NCBI GenBank assembly: GCA_902801155.1
Contig: CADCHG010000009.1
Span: forward strand, 1 to 53,706
Direction: 5' to 3'
DNA: 53,706 nt
From: an uncultured Prevotellaceae bacterium
GTDB taxonomy: Bacteria; Bacteroidota; Bacteroidia; Bacteroidales; Bacteroidaceae
This document shows positions 24,492 through 34,380 of this stretch, in pieces; positions within the stretch are counted from its first letter, which is position 1, and the number at the start of each line of letters is the position of its first letter. A model generated the notes under the pieces. The model searched no databases. It had not been told where the DNA came from and was given only the letters and a program-made list of their open reading frames with translations. The position numbers and the translations under genes were made by a program.

Positions 24492-26381
24492 CTATTCATC
24501 ATTCCTTGGTCTCAGAATGATATTCGCAATACGGATTTGCGCATCATACTTAGTCTTGTTGCTCATACTGAATGAGCTCAAAGTACTCATAACCTTGATG
24601 TTAGGAGCAGCATCTGTTCCATAGTAGCAAATAGGGAATGTGAAATGACCAAGATATATGGTATCTACCTTAGTAGGATTATTCTCGAAAGCCTTGACCT
24701 TTGAAATCTTTGCTATAGTGGTCTGGAGCGTATCACCATCCAAGCGTCCTGTCTGAGGTTCGTTCTTCGCATCAGTATAATGAAGGTCAAAACGCAGAGT
24801 ATATGGTAAAGGAGAGCCATCAACGATTGCCGGAACTACCACCGCATAGATGTCGTATGTGGTAGAGAGGACATCAGGAAGATAGAAGTCCATCTCAGGA
24901 GCATAGTTAGAGCCTTCAGGAAGGGAGGCCCGTACATACTCTAGATTAACCTCGTCATCATCAAGTTTACAGAATGATTCCAGGAGATTTCTACGCTCAA
25001 TATAAAAATTATCATATGTGTATCCACTTGTACTTACAACACGACCAGGCTTACGTGTCTTGATTACTGGGGCGTATGTCTCTAAGGCGCGGAATGGATA
25101 TTCACTCACTACGCGTGCATGACCATTACTCAACTGCTGCTTAAACACTGTAGCCTTGTCAAGTTTCTGAAGCTCGGTGAGCTTATTGCCTGAAGTTGAA
25201 TAGAGAGTATCATTTTCAGCAAAGTCGGCACCAGTCCCGAGTTTTGAGTTATACTTTCTGTTATTCTCTGAAAAGGCAGTATTGATAACTATCCAGCGTT
25301 TTGCAATAGAGTCTGTCCAGTAAGCCTTAGTGTCCTGTATCTCTGCATCAGAAGGAGCTGCGCTCAGAGTAGCGGCATTATTTGCATCAACACCCACATT
25401 GGCTGCAAGGATAGTAGCCTTACCCGTGGATGTAGTAGGGCAAGTACCACCCTTCTTGCCTACAAAATCTGTAGAGGAACTACTGAGATTCTGATATTTG
25501 ATAGGCGTAATATACTTATAATACGACTTTATCTTGTCATATGCCTTCTGCCACGCTGCATCTGTTGGTATGATGACGGTATAGAGGCTATCCTCATTAT
25601 CAAGCTCAGAATTGAGATGCTGACGGTTGGTAACGAATGAGTTTGACTTCACCATAACAGAGTCATCATACACCTGATAGCCGTTCACAATCTCACCCTT
25701 AACAGAAGCCTCCTCATCCAGAGTTATCTTCTCATACCTCTTCACGTATGCATTGAAGTATGAATCAGCTATACCATACTGTTTTTTGTCGGTAAAGAAA
25801 TTCTCGTATGCATTAGGACGGAAAGGCACCATGCCGTTAATAGTATAGAGAAGTCCATTGCTTGACGGGGTATTAAAGGCTTCGTCACCCCTGTTTATTA
25901 TCTTACCATCGAATGTGAGAGTACCTGTATTCTTTCCAGAGAAACGTATAAGTTTCTTGCTGAGCATATACACCACCGTGTCATTCGGATTCGACTCAAA
26001 GTGTGAATAGTTTGCCACATGGTCATACACAAACTGTTCCACCACCTTCTTCTTTGTCGCAGTATTCTGTGCCAATGCCATGATAGAGTCCTTGTTAAAC
26101 GTTCCATTGACAGGTGCCCACACCGTATAAGTGGTAGGAGCATTCAGTACTGCATCATATCCTACAGCTTGAAGAACCTGCGCAAAGTCGCTCAACTCTC
26201 CTTTTGCAGATATATTCTCCCACAGCGTCTTTCCTGCAGATGGATGATCAGATTCCACGGGGTTGTTATAGGATGAGAAGTCGGAGCAGGAAGAGAAGCC
26301 CCATACCCCCCAAAGAGGAAGCATGATTGACAATAATGCCATCTGAGGCTTATTTATATATTTCCTGATATTCATTATCAA
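24492..26381 (-). CDS. FAS1 (fasciclin) domain lipoprotein
   Basis: Lipoprotein with signal ending WGFSSC and at least two FAS1 domains. The first starts at about residue 50 (LWENISAKGELSDFAQVLQAVGYD) and contains the H1-like motif TYTVWAPVNGTFNKDSIM. A second FAS1-like part covers about residues 210-440 (LYTVIIPTDAAWQKAYDKI). The C-terminal 150 residues are beta-rich and end ANIILRPRNDE, like other Bacteroidetes FAS1 lipoproteins. FAS1 domains mediate adhesion in other organisms; here they may be surface glycan-binding partners of the adjacent SusC/SusD, which is inference from position. The signal peptide is nearly the same as that of the gene upstream, and part of it is encoded by a GC-rich repeat. 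The start could also be 26375. Confidence 0.88.
   Translation of the reverse strand: MIMNIRKYINKPQMALLSIMLPLWGVWGFSSCSDFSSYNNPVESDHPSAGKTLWENISAKGELSDFAQVLQAVGYDAVLNAPTTYTVWAPVNGTFNKDSIMALAQNTATKKKVVEQFVYDHVANYSHFESNPNDTVVYMLSKKLIRFSGKNTGTLTFDGKIINRGDEAFNTPSSNGLLYTINGMVPFRPNAYENFFTDKKQYGIADSYFNAYVKRYEKITLDEEASVKGEIVNGYQVYDDSVMVKSNSFVTNRQHLNSELDNEDSLYTVIIPTDAAWQKAYDKIKSYYKYITPIKYQNLSSSSTDFVGKKGGTCPTTSTGKATILAANVGVDANNAATLSAAPSDAEIQDTKAYWTDSIAKRWIVINTAFSENNRKYNSKLGTGADFAENDTLYSTSGNKLTELQKLDKATVFKQQLSNGHARVVSEYPFRALETYAPVIKTRKPGRVVSTSGYTYDNFYIERRNLLESFCKLDDDEVNLEYVRASLPEGSNYAPEMDFYLPDVLSTTYDIYAVVVPAIVDGSPLPYTLRFDLHYTDAKNEPQTGRLDGDTLQTTIAKISKVKAFENNPTKVDTIYLGHFTFPICYYGTDAAPNIKVMSTLSSFSMSNKTKYDAQIRIANIILRPRNDE
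26296..26323 (-). repeat. GC-rich repeat half-copy encoding part of a FAS1 signal peptide
   Basis: AAGCCCCATACCCCCCAAAG and the following GAGGAAGCAT match the half-element AGACCCCCCATCCCCCCAAG/GGGGGAG at 7919-7943. In the gene it encodes MLPLWGVWGF just before the lipobox SSC. Confidence 0.65.
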
Positions 26382-26428
26382 TTGTCAATTATTCATTATT
26401 AATTATCAATTAGGCCATTTCAAGAGGC

Positions 26429-28651
26429 TCAATACCAATCCTCAGTCATTGTTGCATCATTGATGACAGTTGTTGGTACAAGCTCAAGGAAATCGAATGA
26501 TCCACCGAGTGTGGTCTCCTCAGGAATAAGGTTACGCAGACGCAACCAGTAATCATTGCGCTGATCAAGATGGATAGTTCCAAGAATACGACGCATCATA
26601 CTTGTTCCGTAACCTTCCTCATATCGGCAACAGTTGCTTATTGTCTGTATAAGCTGATTCGCAGATGTAGCACGTTCCTTTATCTCGTTGTAGGTACCAC
26701 GAGAGAAACTTGCAGGAGCACGCATATAATTATGGTTGCGCATTACGAGGTCGGAAGCCACACCATAGTCAGAGAACTCGCTTGAGAACATATAGCCAGT
26801 AGCATCACGATCTGCATCAAGCGATGAGTTCGGATAACGGGCATCGAAAGGAACTCCAAGCGGTTGCATCGAAGCAGCATTCTTCGACGTTCCTATGAAA
26901 TACTGCATAAGTCCTGAGTTTGCCATAGGAGGATAGATGACACGAAGCTCATAATCGCCCGTAGGAACACTCGGAAGCTTTACAGCAAAGTCGTATGCTC
27001 CCCAGAAGGAAAGTTGGTCAGCCTCCCATGCACGCCAAGCTCCCTGTGTGTACCAAGAAATGCCAGATGAAGTGCCTGTAAAGCTATACAGATTATCGAA
27101 ATAATCCACAGGGAAACGAGTCATAGTACCAGCCGAACCATTCAGGTTCTTACTTGCTATCTCCGTCTCTGTAGCAAAGCGGATATCATTATTGGCAAGT
27201 TCATACAACATAGAGCCTGTATCTATGCGTAAACGCTCGTTTAGTACCTTCTGAGGCACGTCCGCACTATAAACAAGCATACCGTTTATGCCATGCACAT
27301 AACCATTGAGTGCCTTTATGTTACTACGACTATCGGTATATACCATTATGCCAGGGATAAGCACCTGATGCGTAGAAGCTTTACCCATAGTACCAACCTC
27401 GTCGGTCAATGTGTTATGCTGACGGAATCGGTTTATGAAGATACCTGTCCTTGAACCTGTTGATATCTCTCCGTTCTCCTTCTGATACAAAGGCTGCCAT
27501 ATCTTCATCAAGGTGTGAGGAAGCAAAGTCTCATAATAGTCAAACGGCTCACCACCAAATGCGTAGTTCCAGTTCACGTTAGAGGCATTATATCCGAAGA
27601 GCAGCTTTGAAGTTGCCATACCAGCCTTGAGAATATGATAGCGAACAAACATATTCACCACGTTGTAGGTATAGGTGTAGTCATCGCCCGTACTAACCTT
27701 CTCACCATCAGGCAACGGATACCAGTTCTCGGCATCCTTATACCATTCAACACACTTTGCCTTCAAATCAGCAAATGTGCGAATACCATTAGCTGCCATT
27801 ATTGTAGAATCCTCAGCAAAAACCGTGTATCTAACGTTACACTCCGCAGGTACATAGAACTCGGTAGAAGACCAACTTGAGCCTGGACGCCCATGATTAT
27901 TATCAATAGCGTCATTGAACTCCTTCTTTGTCTTTGAAAGCAACGGGAGCATACCAGTCTTCTCAAGAGCCTCATAGAATACTTTATATTGTGTGAGGTT
28001 CTTCATCATCTCATTGATTGTCTGGGTATTGCGAGGAATCACCTTGTTGATATAGTGGAGATATCCATTTGCAAGCTCAATATCATGGCGGTCATTATCC
28101 CTGTCTACTATGGCAGAGCCACCAAGACGCACGGATCCGTCGTCGCAGATTTCAGAACTGAATGTCTGACCGAGATACGTAAACACCTCATTAGCACCTG
28201 CACTTGATGTCTCCGACAAGTCGGCATAGAGATATGTCATCGTTGAGATATGGTACTTGGCAATCTCCTTGCACTGCTGATCCGTAAGACCTTCAACGGA
28301 GTTATCCGTCATGCCATTATGCACCAGATTACCATTATCATCCGTTGACTTAGGGTCATTCCATAAACTATCCACATATGCAATTACGCCCTCGTTGCTC
28401 GGTGCATAACAAGTGTATTGACCATACGTGCGCATCTCAGCCCATAGGTTGGCCCTCTCAAGAATCTGCCTAAAGAGTGAGAGATTATCATCCTCTTCAA
28501 CAAATTCCTGAATCGTCTGCCCCGTAAATGTATATAGGTCTGATTCATCTGGCTCTTTGTTGCAAGAAGAAAAGCCCCATAGCCCCCCAAGAGGAAGCAT
28601 TATAGATAGCAATACTGTCAGAGTTCTATTTATATATTTACAAATATTCAT
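26429..28651 (-). CDS. FAS1 (fasciclin) domain lipoprotein
   Basis: Lipoprotein of about 740 residues with lipobox GFSSC followed by NKEPDES. FAS1-like domain 1 spans about residues 50-200 (FVEEDDNLSLFRQILERANL ... QYTCYAPSNEGVIAYVDSLW) and ends with YLHYINKVI. Domain 2 spans about 205-480, including NGYVHGINGMLVY. The C-terminal region (about 520-735) is a jelly-roll-like segment (PTGDYELRVIYPPMANSG). I chose the ATG at 28651 (MNICKYIN), matching the neighbouring FAS1 gene's MNIRKYIN; the ATG at 28672 would add 7 residues. It is co-directional with SusD upstream and FAS1 downstream. The domain order suggests a surface adhesin or ligand-binding partner of the Sus-like complex. Confidence 0.87.
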   Translation of the reverse strand: MNICKYINRTLTVLLSIMLPLGGLWGFSSCNKEPDESDLYTFTGQTIQEFVEEDDNLSLFRQILERANLWAEMRTYGQYTCYAPSNEGVIAYVDSLWNDPKSTDDNGNLVHNGMTDNSVEGLTDQQCKEIAKYHISTMTYLYADLSETSSAGANEVFTYLGQTFSSEICDDGSVRLGGSAIVDRDNDRHDIELANGYLHYINKVIPRNTQTINEMMKNLTQYKVFYEALEKTGMLPLLSKTKKEFNDAIDNNHGRPGSSWSSTEFYVPAECNVRYTVFAEDSTIMAANGIRTFADLKAKCVEWYKDAENWYPLPDGEKVSTGDDYTYTYNVVNMFVRYHILKAGMATSKLLFGYNASNVNWNYAFGGEPFDYYETLLPHTLMKIWQPLYQKENGEISTGSRTGIFINRFRQHNTLTDEVGTMGKASTHQVLIPGIMVYTDSRSNIKALNGYVHGINGMLVYSADVPQKVLNERLRIDTGSMLYELANNDIRFATETEIASKNLNGSAGTMTRFPVDYFDNLYSFTGTSSGISWYTQGAWRAWEADQLSFWGAYDFAVKLPSVPTGDYELRVIYPPMANSGLMQYFIGTSKNAASMQPLGVPFDARYPNSSLDADRDATGYMFSSEFSDYGVASDLVMRNHNYMRAPASFSRGTYNEIKERATSANQLIQTISNCCRYEEGYGTSMMRRILGTIHLDQRNDYWLRLRNLIPEETTLGGSFDFLELVPTTVINDATMTEDWY
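28571..28600 (-). repeat. GC-rich repeat half-copy encoding part of a second FAS1 signal peptide
   Basis: AAGCCCCATAGCCCCCCAAG followed by AGGAAGCAT is almost the same as 26296-26323. It encodes MLPLGGLWGF before the lipobox. The similarity of the two leaders continues outward to both start codons, about 80 bp in all. Confidence 0.65.
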
Positions 28652-28744
28652 GTTTACAAATTCTATTATCAATTAGCATTTGTGCGATAAATTCCATCTA
28701 CTCATCTCCATTTATTTATGGGAAATCAGAGATTGAGTATCTCC

Positions 28745-28777
28745 GAGTATGCGTCAGGAACCGGGGGAGGGGTGTTT
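28745..28777 (-). repeat. Fragment of the GC-rich composite element between SusD and FAS1 genes
   Basis: CCGAGTATGCGTCAG followed by a GGGGGAGGGGTGTTTT tract parallels the right end of the 8819-8978 element (CGGAGTATGTGTCAG, GGAGGGGGGTCTT). It stops at the SusD stop codon. Confidence 0.6.
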
Positions 28778-30754
28778 TTAATAATTCCTCTCTGCCGTTG
28801 CCCTATCCTTATATGCAGGATTCTGTCTCAACAGAGCATTTACTTCCACTTCCGACTTCAGTACTGGCAAATACAGATAAGGTTCTGTCTTGATATTTGC
28901 CACCAGAGCAGAGCCGTTTCTGTTAGTATATTTACGAGCCATTAGACTAAGGAAACCTTCATGATTCTTAGCCTGATTGTCACCAAGGTCAACCATAAGA
29001 GTGGTATAATTAACACCATTCATGTGACGATAGTTATAACGAAGCATATCATACCAGCGTTTACCCTCAAAGCAGAGCTCACGAGCACGCTCGTTCATAA
29101 CCTCAAGTTCAAGATCTTCACATGTCTTGTCCAACGAAGAAACATAATTGGCAACAGCTCTCGCGAAGTCAGCCGTTTCTGCCTCCTGAACATTGAGTTT
29201 ATATGCAAGAGAGTCATACAAGGATATTCCATCCTTCTGTGCACGTGTATTCACGATCTGCACCTGACGCATACCTGTAACGAGACTGTTGCTTATCTCT
29301 TGCACCTTAGAATATACACTCTTAGCAATTGACACGGAGTCATGGAGTGAACCTGCATTAGCAATCTGAGATACAACAGACTTTACATCCTCGTGCATCA
29401 GATTTGCAATCTGAATCATAGCCTCAGCCTTCATCAGCATCACGTCTGTAACACGATACACAATCCAATTTGTCCTATAGCCAGAATATGAACGATTTGA
29501 CGGTGCATCAGCGATGACATCCCCAATTATGTTCTGACCAACATACTTACGAATCATCACCTCATCCTCTACTCCAGTATTGAAGTTATAGACACTCTCA
29601 AAACCTCGGACATCAGTTATCGCATCACTAGTATGCAATTGATTAAACACATTAACATTCAAGCCTATATTCGTATTTTTCTTTATGGATGAATAATACG
29701 AATTGGTATAGAACCAAGGCTTTGCATTGGATGTAGATCTGCTTTTGTAATAGGCATTACAAAGACCTGTATTATCGTTAAACTGAAGTTCAAGCAGCGA
29801 CTCACTATCATTTCCAGAAACGAATGAACGGAAATAATTTCTGAAGAGATTTAGATTATATCCGTCATCATCAAACTGACTGCTATTGCTGGAACGCTTA
29901 ACAGCAATGCCACGCGCATCCCGAATCATATCACATAGCTCCACGCAACGCTTGTAGTCAGAAATAGAATGATTTACAGATGCTCTCCACAGATAGCAAT
30001 CAGCCAAAAGTGCATAGATACTATTACGTGTAAAGCAACCATACTTCTGCACATTATCCGTCACATTAGCTGTTGAGAGTGCATCATTCTTAACTTCCTC
30101 AAGGTCTGAGATTATCTGATCAAGCACCACTCCGGCTGCAGTCTGTCCAACGCTGAGTTGCTGAGAACTCTCCTTGTATGGCTCAAGGACCAATGGCACA
30201 TCACGGAATGCCCTGATAAGATAGAAATAGCACAACCCACGTAACGCCTTCATCTGAGCTACCACATTCTTATGGTCACCCTCAAGGTAGTTAGGATCAA
30301 TATCCATCACCTCTGCCGATTTTGAGATAATAAGGTTACAGGTATTGATTACGGAATACATTGACGCCCAGCTATTATGGCGGTTATCAGTCTGAAGATT
30401 GTTTGAATCAAACTGATTCAACTCATTTATACTCAACGATGTATTCACATTAAGTTCATCTGAACGACATTGCCATATAATCAATTTTCTCTGCACGTCC
30501 TCAGAAGCCATTGAAGTATAGGCTCCGTTCACCATTGACTGCACCTGTGTCTTTGTTTTCCAGAAATCCTCCTCCACTGTCTTGTCATCAGGAAGGATAA
30601 CAGTATCCACGCAGGAGGTAAAAGAGGAAAAGCCCAACAAAAAGAAAAGGCCCCAAGCCACCCATCTACCAAAGGGTGAACTTTTCAAGTAGCTTTTTCT
30701 GCTAAAAGTGTTCGCTATGTGTCGCAATATGTTGTGCAATATACTCATTATCAA
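28778..30754 (-). CDS. SusD/RagB family nutrient-binding outer-membrane lipoprotein
   Basis: Surface lipoprotein partner of the SusC encoded just upstream (30796-34287). The lipobox is FSSFTSC. The N-terminal fold is typical (VEEDFWKTKTQVQSMVNGAY, LRGLCYFYLIRAFRDVPLVL), and the C-terminal hallmark is ELCFEGKRWYDMLRYNYR. The signal peptide is unusually long, over 40 residues. Its middle (SRKSYLKSSPFGRWVAWG) is encoded by a copy of the interspersed GC-rich element and resembles the peptide inserted in the rsmF-like protein. The start could be 30754 or 30748. The spacer to SusC is 41 bp of AT-rich TATCAATTATTC repeats. The ligand is unknown. Confidence 0.92.
   Translation of the reverse strand: MIMSILHNILRHIANTFSRKSYLKSSPFGRWVAWGLFFLLGFSSFTSCVDTVILPDDKTVEEDFWKTKTQVQSMVNGAYTSMASEDVQRKLIIWQCRSDELNVNTSLSINELNQFDSNNLQTDNRHNSWASMYSVINTCNLIISKSAEVMDIDPNYLEGDHKNVVAQMKALRGLCYFYLIRAFRDVPLVLEPYKESSQQLSVGQTAAGVVLDQIISDLEEVKNDALSTANVTDNVQKYGCFTRNSIYALLADCYLWRASVNHSISDYKRCVELCDMIRDARGIAVKRSSNSSQFDDDGYNLNLFRNYFRSFVSGNDSESLLELQFNDNTGLCNAYYKSRSTSNAKPWFYTNSYYSSIKKNTNIGLNVNVFNQLHTSDAITDVRGFESVYNFNTGVEDEVMIRKYVGQNIIGDVIADAPSNRSYSGYRTNWIVYRVTDVMLMKAEAMIQIANLMHEDVKSVVSQIANAGSLHDSVSIAKSVYSKVQEISNSLVTGMRQVQIVNTRAQKDGISLYDSLAYKLNVQEAETADFARAVANYVSSLDKTCEDLELEVMNERARELCFEGKRWYDMLRYNYRHMNGVNYTTLMVDLGDNQAKNHEGFLSLMARKYTNRNGSALVANIKTEPYLYLPVLKSEVEVNALLRQNPAYKDRATAERNY
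30650..30712 (-). repeat. Interspersed element encoding part of the SusD signal peptide
   Basis: CCACCCATCTACCAAAGGGTG, then CTTTTCAAGTAGCTTTTTCTGC, follows the order of the left half of the 7917-8030 element (CCCCCATCCCCCCAAGGGGG, TTTTTTAGATACC, TTTTTTTGCTG). It encodes RKSYLKSSPFGRW upstream of the hydrophobic core and lipobox. Confidence 0.65.
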
Positions 30755-30795
30755 TTATTCTTTATCAATTATTCACTATTAATCAGCCTTTGGAG

Positions 30796-33700
30796 TTAGA
30801 ACCCTATAGCTAAAGATGCGGTAAACGACTTTGAACGCGCAGTCTTATTATCTATTGCAATACCCCAACCGCCAACTGATATCTCAGGATCAACACCAGA
30901 ATACTTGGTAAAACAGAATAGATTATTCATAGTCACGTAGAAATGCAACTGATTCAACCCATACTTCTTCAAGGTTTTCTTAGGGAAGTTATAATCCACC
31001 TGAAGATTCTGGAAACGGAGGAATGAACCATCCTCAACAAAGCGGCTAGAACCCTGATAGTTGTATGACGAGTTATCATCATAAACATACATAGCACGTG
31101 GAATCATTGTCACATCACCATCCTTACGCCAACGCCAATTCACCGTAGCACACTGGTTGTATGCACCAGCCATGGATTCAAGGTCACGACGTGCAGCATT
31201 CACTATTTTATTACCCCAACGATATGTAAAGCGAGCCTTCATACTCCAACAACCATATTGCAACGTCACGTTGAAACCGCCTTGCAGTTTCGGCATGGAG
31301 TTTCCCAAATACACTATGTCAAGGGCATTTATCTGTCCATCGTGGTTGATATCCTCATATATAGCATCACCACCTTGGAAAGTGTATGTCGTAGAGCCTG
31401 GGGTATAGTTATATACAATACGCTTTGGCTGGCCATTGTTATCCATAACCACCTTACCATCTGTACCCGTGACAACTGGCATTGTCTTACCGTCGGCAAG
31501 CATTGAGTTTATCCAGTTCTCGTAGTCAGTTGTTGTCCACGCTGGATTGCTTTGCATCTGCTCCGTATTGTAGTTCTTGAGATAATCGAACGAATACTGA
31601 TATACGCCCTTATTGCGAAAGCCATAGATTGAGCCAAGAGCATTACCTGTCTGAACTCGATTGAGATATTCACCGCGTTTCGTGGCGCTCCAGTCAGAAT
31701 TGATTGCATTGAGCACACGGTCATCCATCTCCGTTATCTCATTATAGTTCTGAGCGATATTGAAGCCTGCACTCATGGAGAACTCACCAATCTTCAGGAA
31801 TTTCTTACCTGAAATATTCAGTTCCCAACCATCATTCTTCATACATCCTACATTCTGATATGCAAGGTCCGCATAACCTGTAGTCGTAGGGATGACAACT
31901 TTCTTCTGCAACAGATCCTGTGTGTATTTATGATAGAAATCGAAATCAACTTCAATAATATCATCAAGAAAACCGAGATTAAAACCGAAGTTGTATGATG
32001 TGGTCTTCTCCCAACGAAGATCATCGAGTTTCAAACCATCCATACGTGAGGCTGACCCATAGGCGCCCGTGGTGGTAGTGTAGGTGTTGTAGAACAGGTA
32101 ATCAGCATCGGGTGACTTGCCGTTGATGCCCCATGAGGCTCGCAGTCCCACCATTGAGACGTGCCTGCGCAACGGCTCGAAAAACGGCTCATCGGATATG
32201 TTGTAGCGCAGAGACACACCTGGGAAGTATGCCCATTTCTGTCTGGGACCGAACTTGGAATCGCCGTCGGCACGGAGGGAGAAACCGAGGTTGTAGCGCT
32301 GCCTATAGGAGAAGTGGGCGTTGTAGAGGAGGTTCTGTGAGGCGGCACGTGTGTTGCCGTCCGACAGTCCGTTGTAGAGCTTGCCCCTGATGGTGGTGTA
32401 GAGCAACGCCCCCTCAGATGCGACCGACGTGATGCCATTGGGCATGTTGTGCTTTGCAACATACTGCGAACTGCCGCGCTCCGTGCTCATCTCGTAACGG
32501 GCAAGCATGGTCATGGTGATATCCTCATTCTTAAAATATGGATTGAAGACAAACTCACCGCGCGCGCCTATCTTCAGGCGATTGGACTCTGTCTTCTCTG
32601 AGTAGTTGTACTGGAGCGGCGAGTTGGTCCATGTGGACGGTGCAAGCTCTGCCGACACATAAGCGGGCACCGAGCGTGCGTAGATGTCGAAATCCACACG
32701 GCCGTTGAACGTGAGACGCGTCTGTCCAGCAGCCGTACCGAGCAACTCGTACTTTATGTTGAAGTCGGGCGTGATGCGGTAGGTCTCATCCCTTTTCCAT
32801 GACTGGTGGGCATTTGCCATGGGGTTGCCTATCTCAGAGATGGAACGCAGCTCGTATGAAGTGTAGTTGCCTGTATATGGGGTGAGATCATTGAGTGTTC
32901 CGACAGGATTCATAGTATAGAACTGACCTGTATCATTTCCATATGCATCTTGTTTATACACGCTCATATTAGGCGCTATTTTCTGTGCCTGAGCAACTAT
33001 ATCATAGTAGTTCATAAGGTTATCCGTGTATGTCAATGCAAAGTTGGTTGAGAAACGAATACGGTCAGACACGTTATAGTCGAGAACAAGGCGTATTGAC
33101 AGACGGTCGAGGTGCTGCTTGATGATATAGTTCTCCTGATTGTCATAACCGCCAGAGATACGGAAGGTAGCTTTCTGTCCTCCTCCCGTGATGTTAAGGT
33201 TGTATGAATGCTGCGGCCCGAACTTCGTGACCTCCTTCACCCAATCGGTGTTATTGTTCCAATTCTCGAAATCAGCCCATGATTTGTCGTAGTTTATCTC
33301 GCGGATGTTGGAGGTGGCGGTATTCGACTGGTTCGGGTTGTAGTATTCCTCCTTGATGAGCATGGTGTAGTCGTCACCGTTGAGAAGGGTGTAGCCCTTC
33401 GGCTGCCATGTGCCGGTGAACTTATACGAGAAATTCACACGGGGCATTCCGCGACTGCCACGCTTCGTGGTTATCTCGATCACGCCATTTGCACCCTTTG
33501 CACCCCATACGGCTGTGGCAGCGGCATCCTTCAACACGTCTATCTTCGCTATGTCCTCCACGTTAACGGAAAGGAGTGATGAATACTCTTCCTCTGAGGC
33601 ATTCTGAAAATCGAAGCTTTTGTCCGGGTTGTCAAATATCATACCATCAACAACGATAAGTGGTTCCGCATTGCCATTGATAGTGGTGACACCACGCAAA

Positions 33701-34287
33701 CGCATCGTCGTTCCTGCGCCGAGGTTGCCTGAGTTAGCCACGATGTCAAGTCCGGCAATCTCGCCCTGCAATGCCTCATCGGCAGAGGTGAACGCCATTC
33801 CCTCCACCTCCGAGAGATTGAAGGTTGACTGTGCAACAGTCATCTCTTTCTTGGCAATGTTAAGGCCACCCGATGTAGTACGCGAGCCCTTCACTACAAC
33901 CTCTTTTAGGCTGGTGTTCTCTGAGTCAAGTTTCACCTCAAACGTGGTCTTATCACCAATCGTCACACTATATTTCTTGCAACCAACATAAGTGATTTCC
34001 AACTTGTTCTTCGTATTCTTTACCTCCATGGAGAAGTTACCCATCATATCAGTCTGCGATGCAGAGACGATACGGTTGTTCGCATCCTTCTCCACCACAT
34101 TAGCCATCATGATAGGTCCCATATCATCACTCACCGTACCCGAGATAACGCGAGTCTGGGCGAAGGAAGAGAGAGAGAGAAATATAAACAAGACCAAAAG
34201 GACTACGGTCTCTCCCCCCGCCCTCCCCCGTAGGGATGGAGCCGGAGTGCGCAAGGCGTTCGCTATATGTCGAAATATGTTGTGCAT
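30796..34287 (-). CDS. SusC/RagA family TonB-linked outer-membrane transporter with mosaic base composition
   Basis: TonB-dependent importer of 1163 residues paired with the SusD 41 bp downstream. The start at 34287 (MHNIFRHIAN) is chosen; 34356 is also open but runs through repeat sequence. The signal core is VVLLVLFIFLSLSSFAQ, preceded by the repeat-encoded TPAPSLRGRAGGE. A regulatory-like beta domain (RVISGTVSDDMGPIMMANVV) is followed by the plug (MRLRGVTTINGNAEPLIVVDG, DAAATAVWGAKGANGVIEIT) and the barrel, ending in SKSFTASLAIGF. Base composition shifts sharply: about 32045-32470 and 32565-32850 are visibly GC-richer than 31000-32040 and 32880-33100, suggesting recombination between homologues. 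The ligand is unknown. Confidence 0.93.
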   Translation of the reverse strand: MHNIFRHIANALRTPAPSLRGRAGGETVVLLVLFIFLSLSSFAQTRVISGTVSDDMGPIMMANVVEKDANNRIVSASQTDMMGNFSMEVKNTKNKLEITYVGCKKYSVTIGDKTTFEVKLDSENTSLKEVVVKGSRTTSGGLNIAKKEMTVAQSTFNLSEVEGMAFTSADEALQGEIAGLDIVANSGNLGAGTTMRLRGVTTINGNAEPLIVVDGMIFDNPDKSFDFQNASEEEYSSLLSVNVEDIAKIDVLKDAAATAVWGAKGANGVIEITTKRGSRGMPRVNFSYKFTGTWQPKGYTLLNGDDYTMLIKEEYYNPNQSNTATSNIREINYDKSWADFENWNNNTDWVKEVTKFGPQHSYNLNITGGGQKATFRISGGYDNQENYIIKQHLDRLSIRLVLDYNVSDRIRFSTNFALTYTDNLMNYYDIVAQAQKIAPNMSVYKQDAYGNDTGQFYTMNPVGTLNDLTPYTGNYTSYELRSISEIGNPMANAHQSWKRDETYRITPDFNIKYELLGTAAGQTRLTFNGRVDFDIYARSVPAYVSAELAPSTWTNSPLQYNYSEKTESNRLKIGARGEFVFNPYFKNEDITMTMLARYEMSTERGSSQYVAKHNMPNGITSVASEGALLYTTIRGKLYNGLSDGNTRAASQNLLYNAHFSYRQRYNLGFSLRADGDSKFGPRQKWAYFPGVSLRYNISDEPFFEPLRRHVSMVGLRASWGINGKSPDADYLFYNTYTTTTGAYGSASRMDGLKLDDLRWEKTTSYNFGFNLGFLDDIIEVDFDFYHKYTQDLLQKKVVIPTTTGYADLAYQNVGCMKNDGWELNISGKKFLKIGEFSMSAGFNIAQNYNEITEMDDRVLNAINSDWSATKRGEYLNRVQTGNALGSIYGFRNKGVYQYSFDYLKNYNTEQMQSNPAWTTTDYENWINSMLADGKTMPVVTGTDGKVVMDNNGQPKRIVYNYTPGSTTYTFQGGDAIYEDINHDGQINALDIVYLGNSMPKLQGGFNVTLQYGCWSMKARFTYRWGNKIVNAARRDLESMAGAYNQCATVNWRWRKDGDVTMIPRAMYVYDDNSSYNYQGSSRFVEDGSFLRFQNLQVDYNFPKKTLKKYGLNQLHFYVTMNNLFCFTKYSGVDPEISVGGWGIAIDNKTARSKSFTASLAIGF
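34207..34243 (-). repeat. GC-rich palindrome encoding part of the SusC leader
   Basis: In the gene's direction this matches the 37-bp copy at 1200-1236 at 35 of 37 bases. It encodes APSLRGRAGGE in the basic region of the signal peptide. The reading frame differs from that of the rlhA copy at 2933. Confidence 0.85.
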
Positions 34288-34380
34288 ATTATATATTTTT
34301 TCGCTAAAGCTCAACAAGCTGAAGCTAGTTTCAAATGACGCATTTTCAATTTTCAATTGGCTCTGCAGCCCCTTGATTTA

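Noticed and set aside
32031-32462. A 143-codon alternative minus-strand ORF
   Set aside because: It is a frame shadow in the GC-rich part of SusC; the SusC frame runs through without a break.
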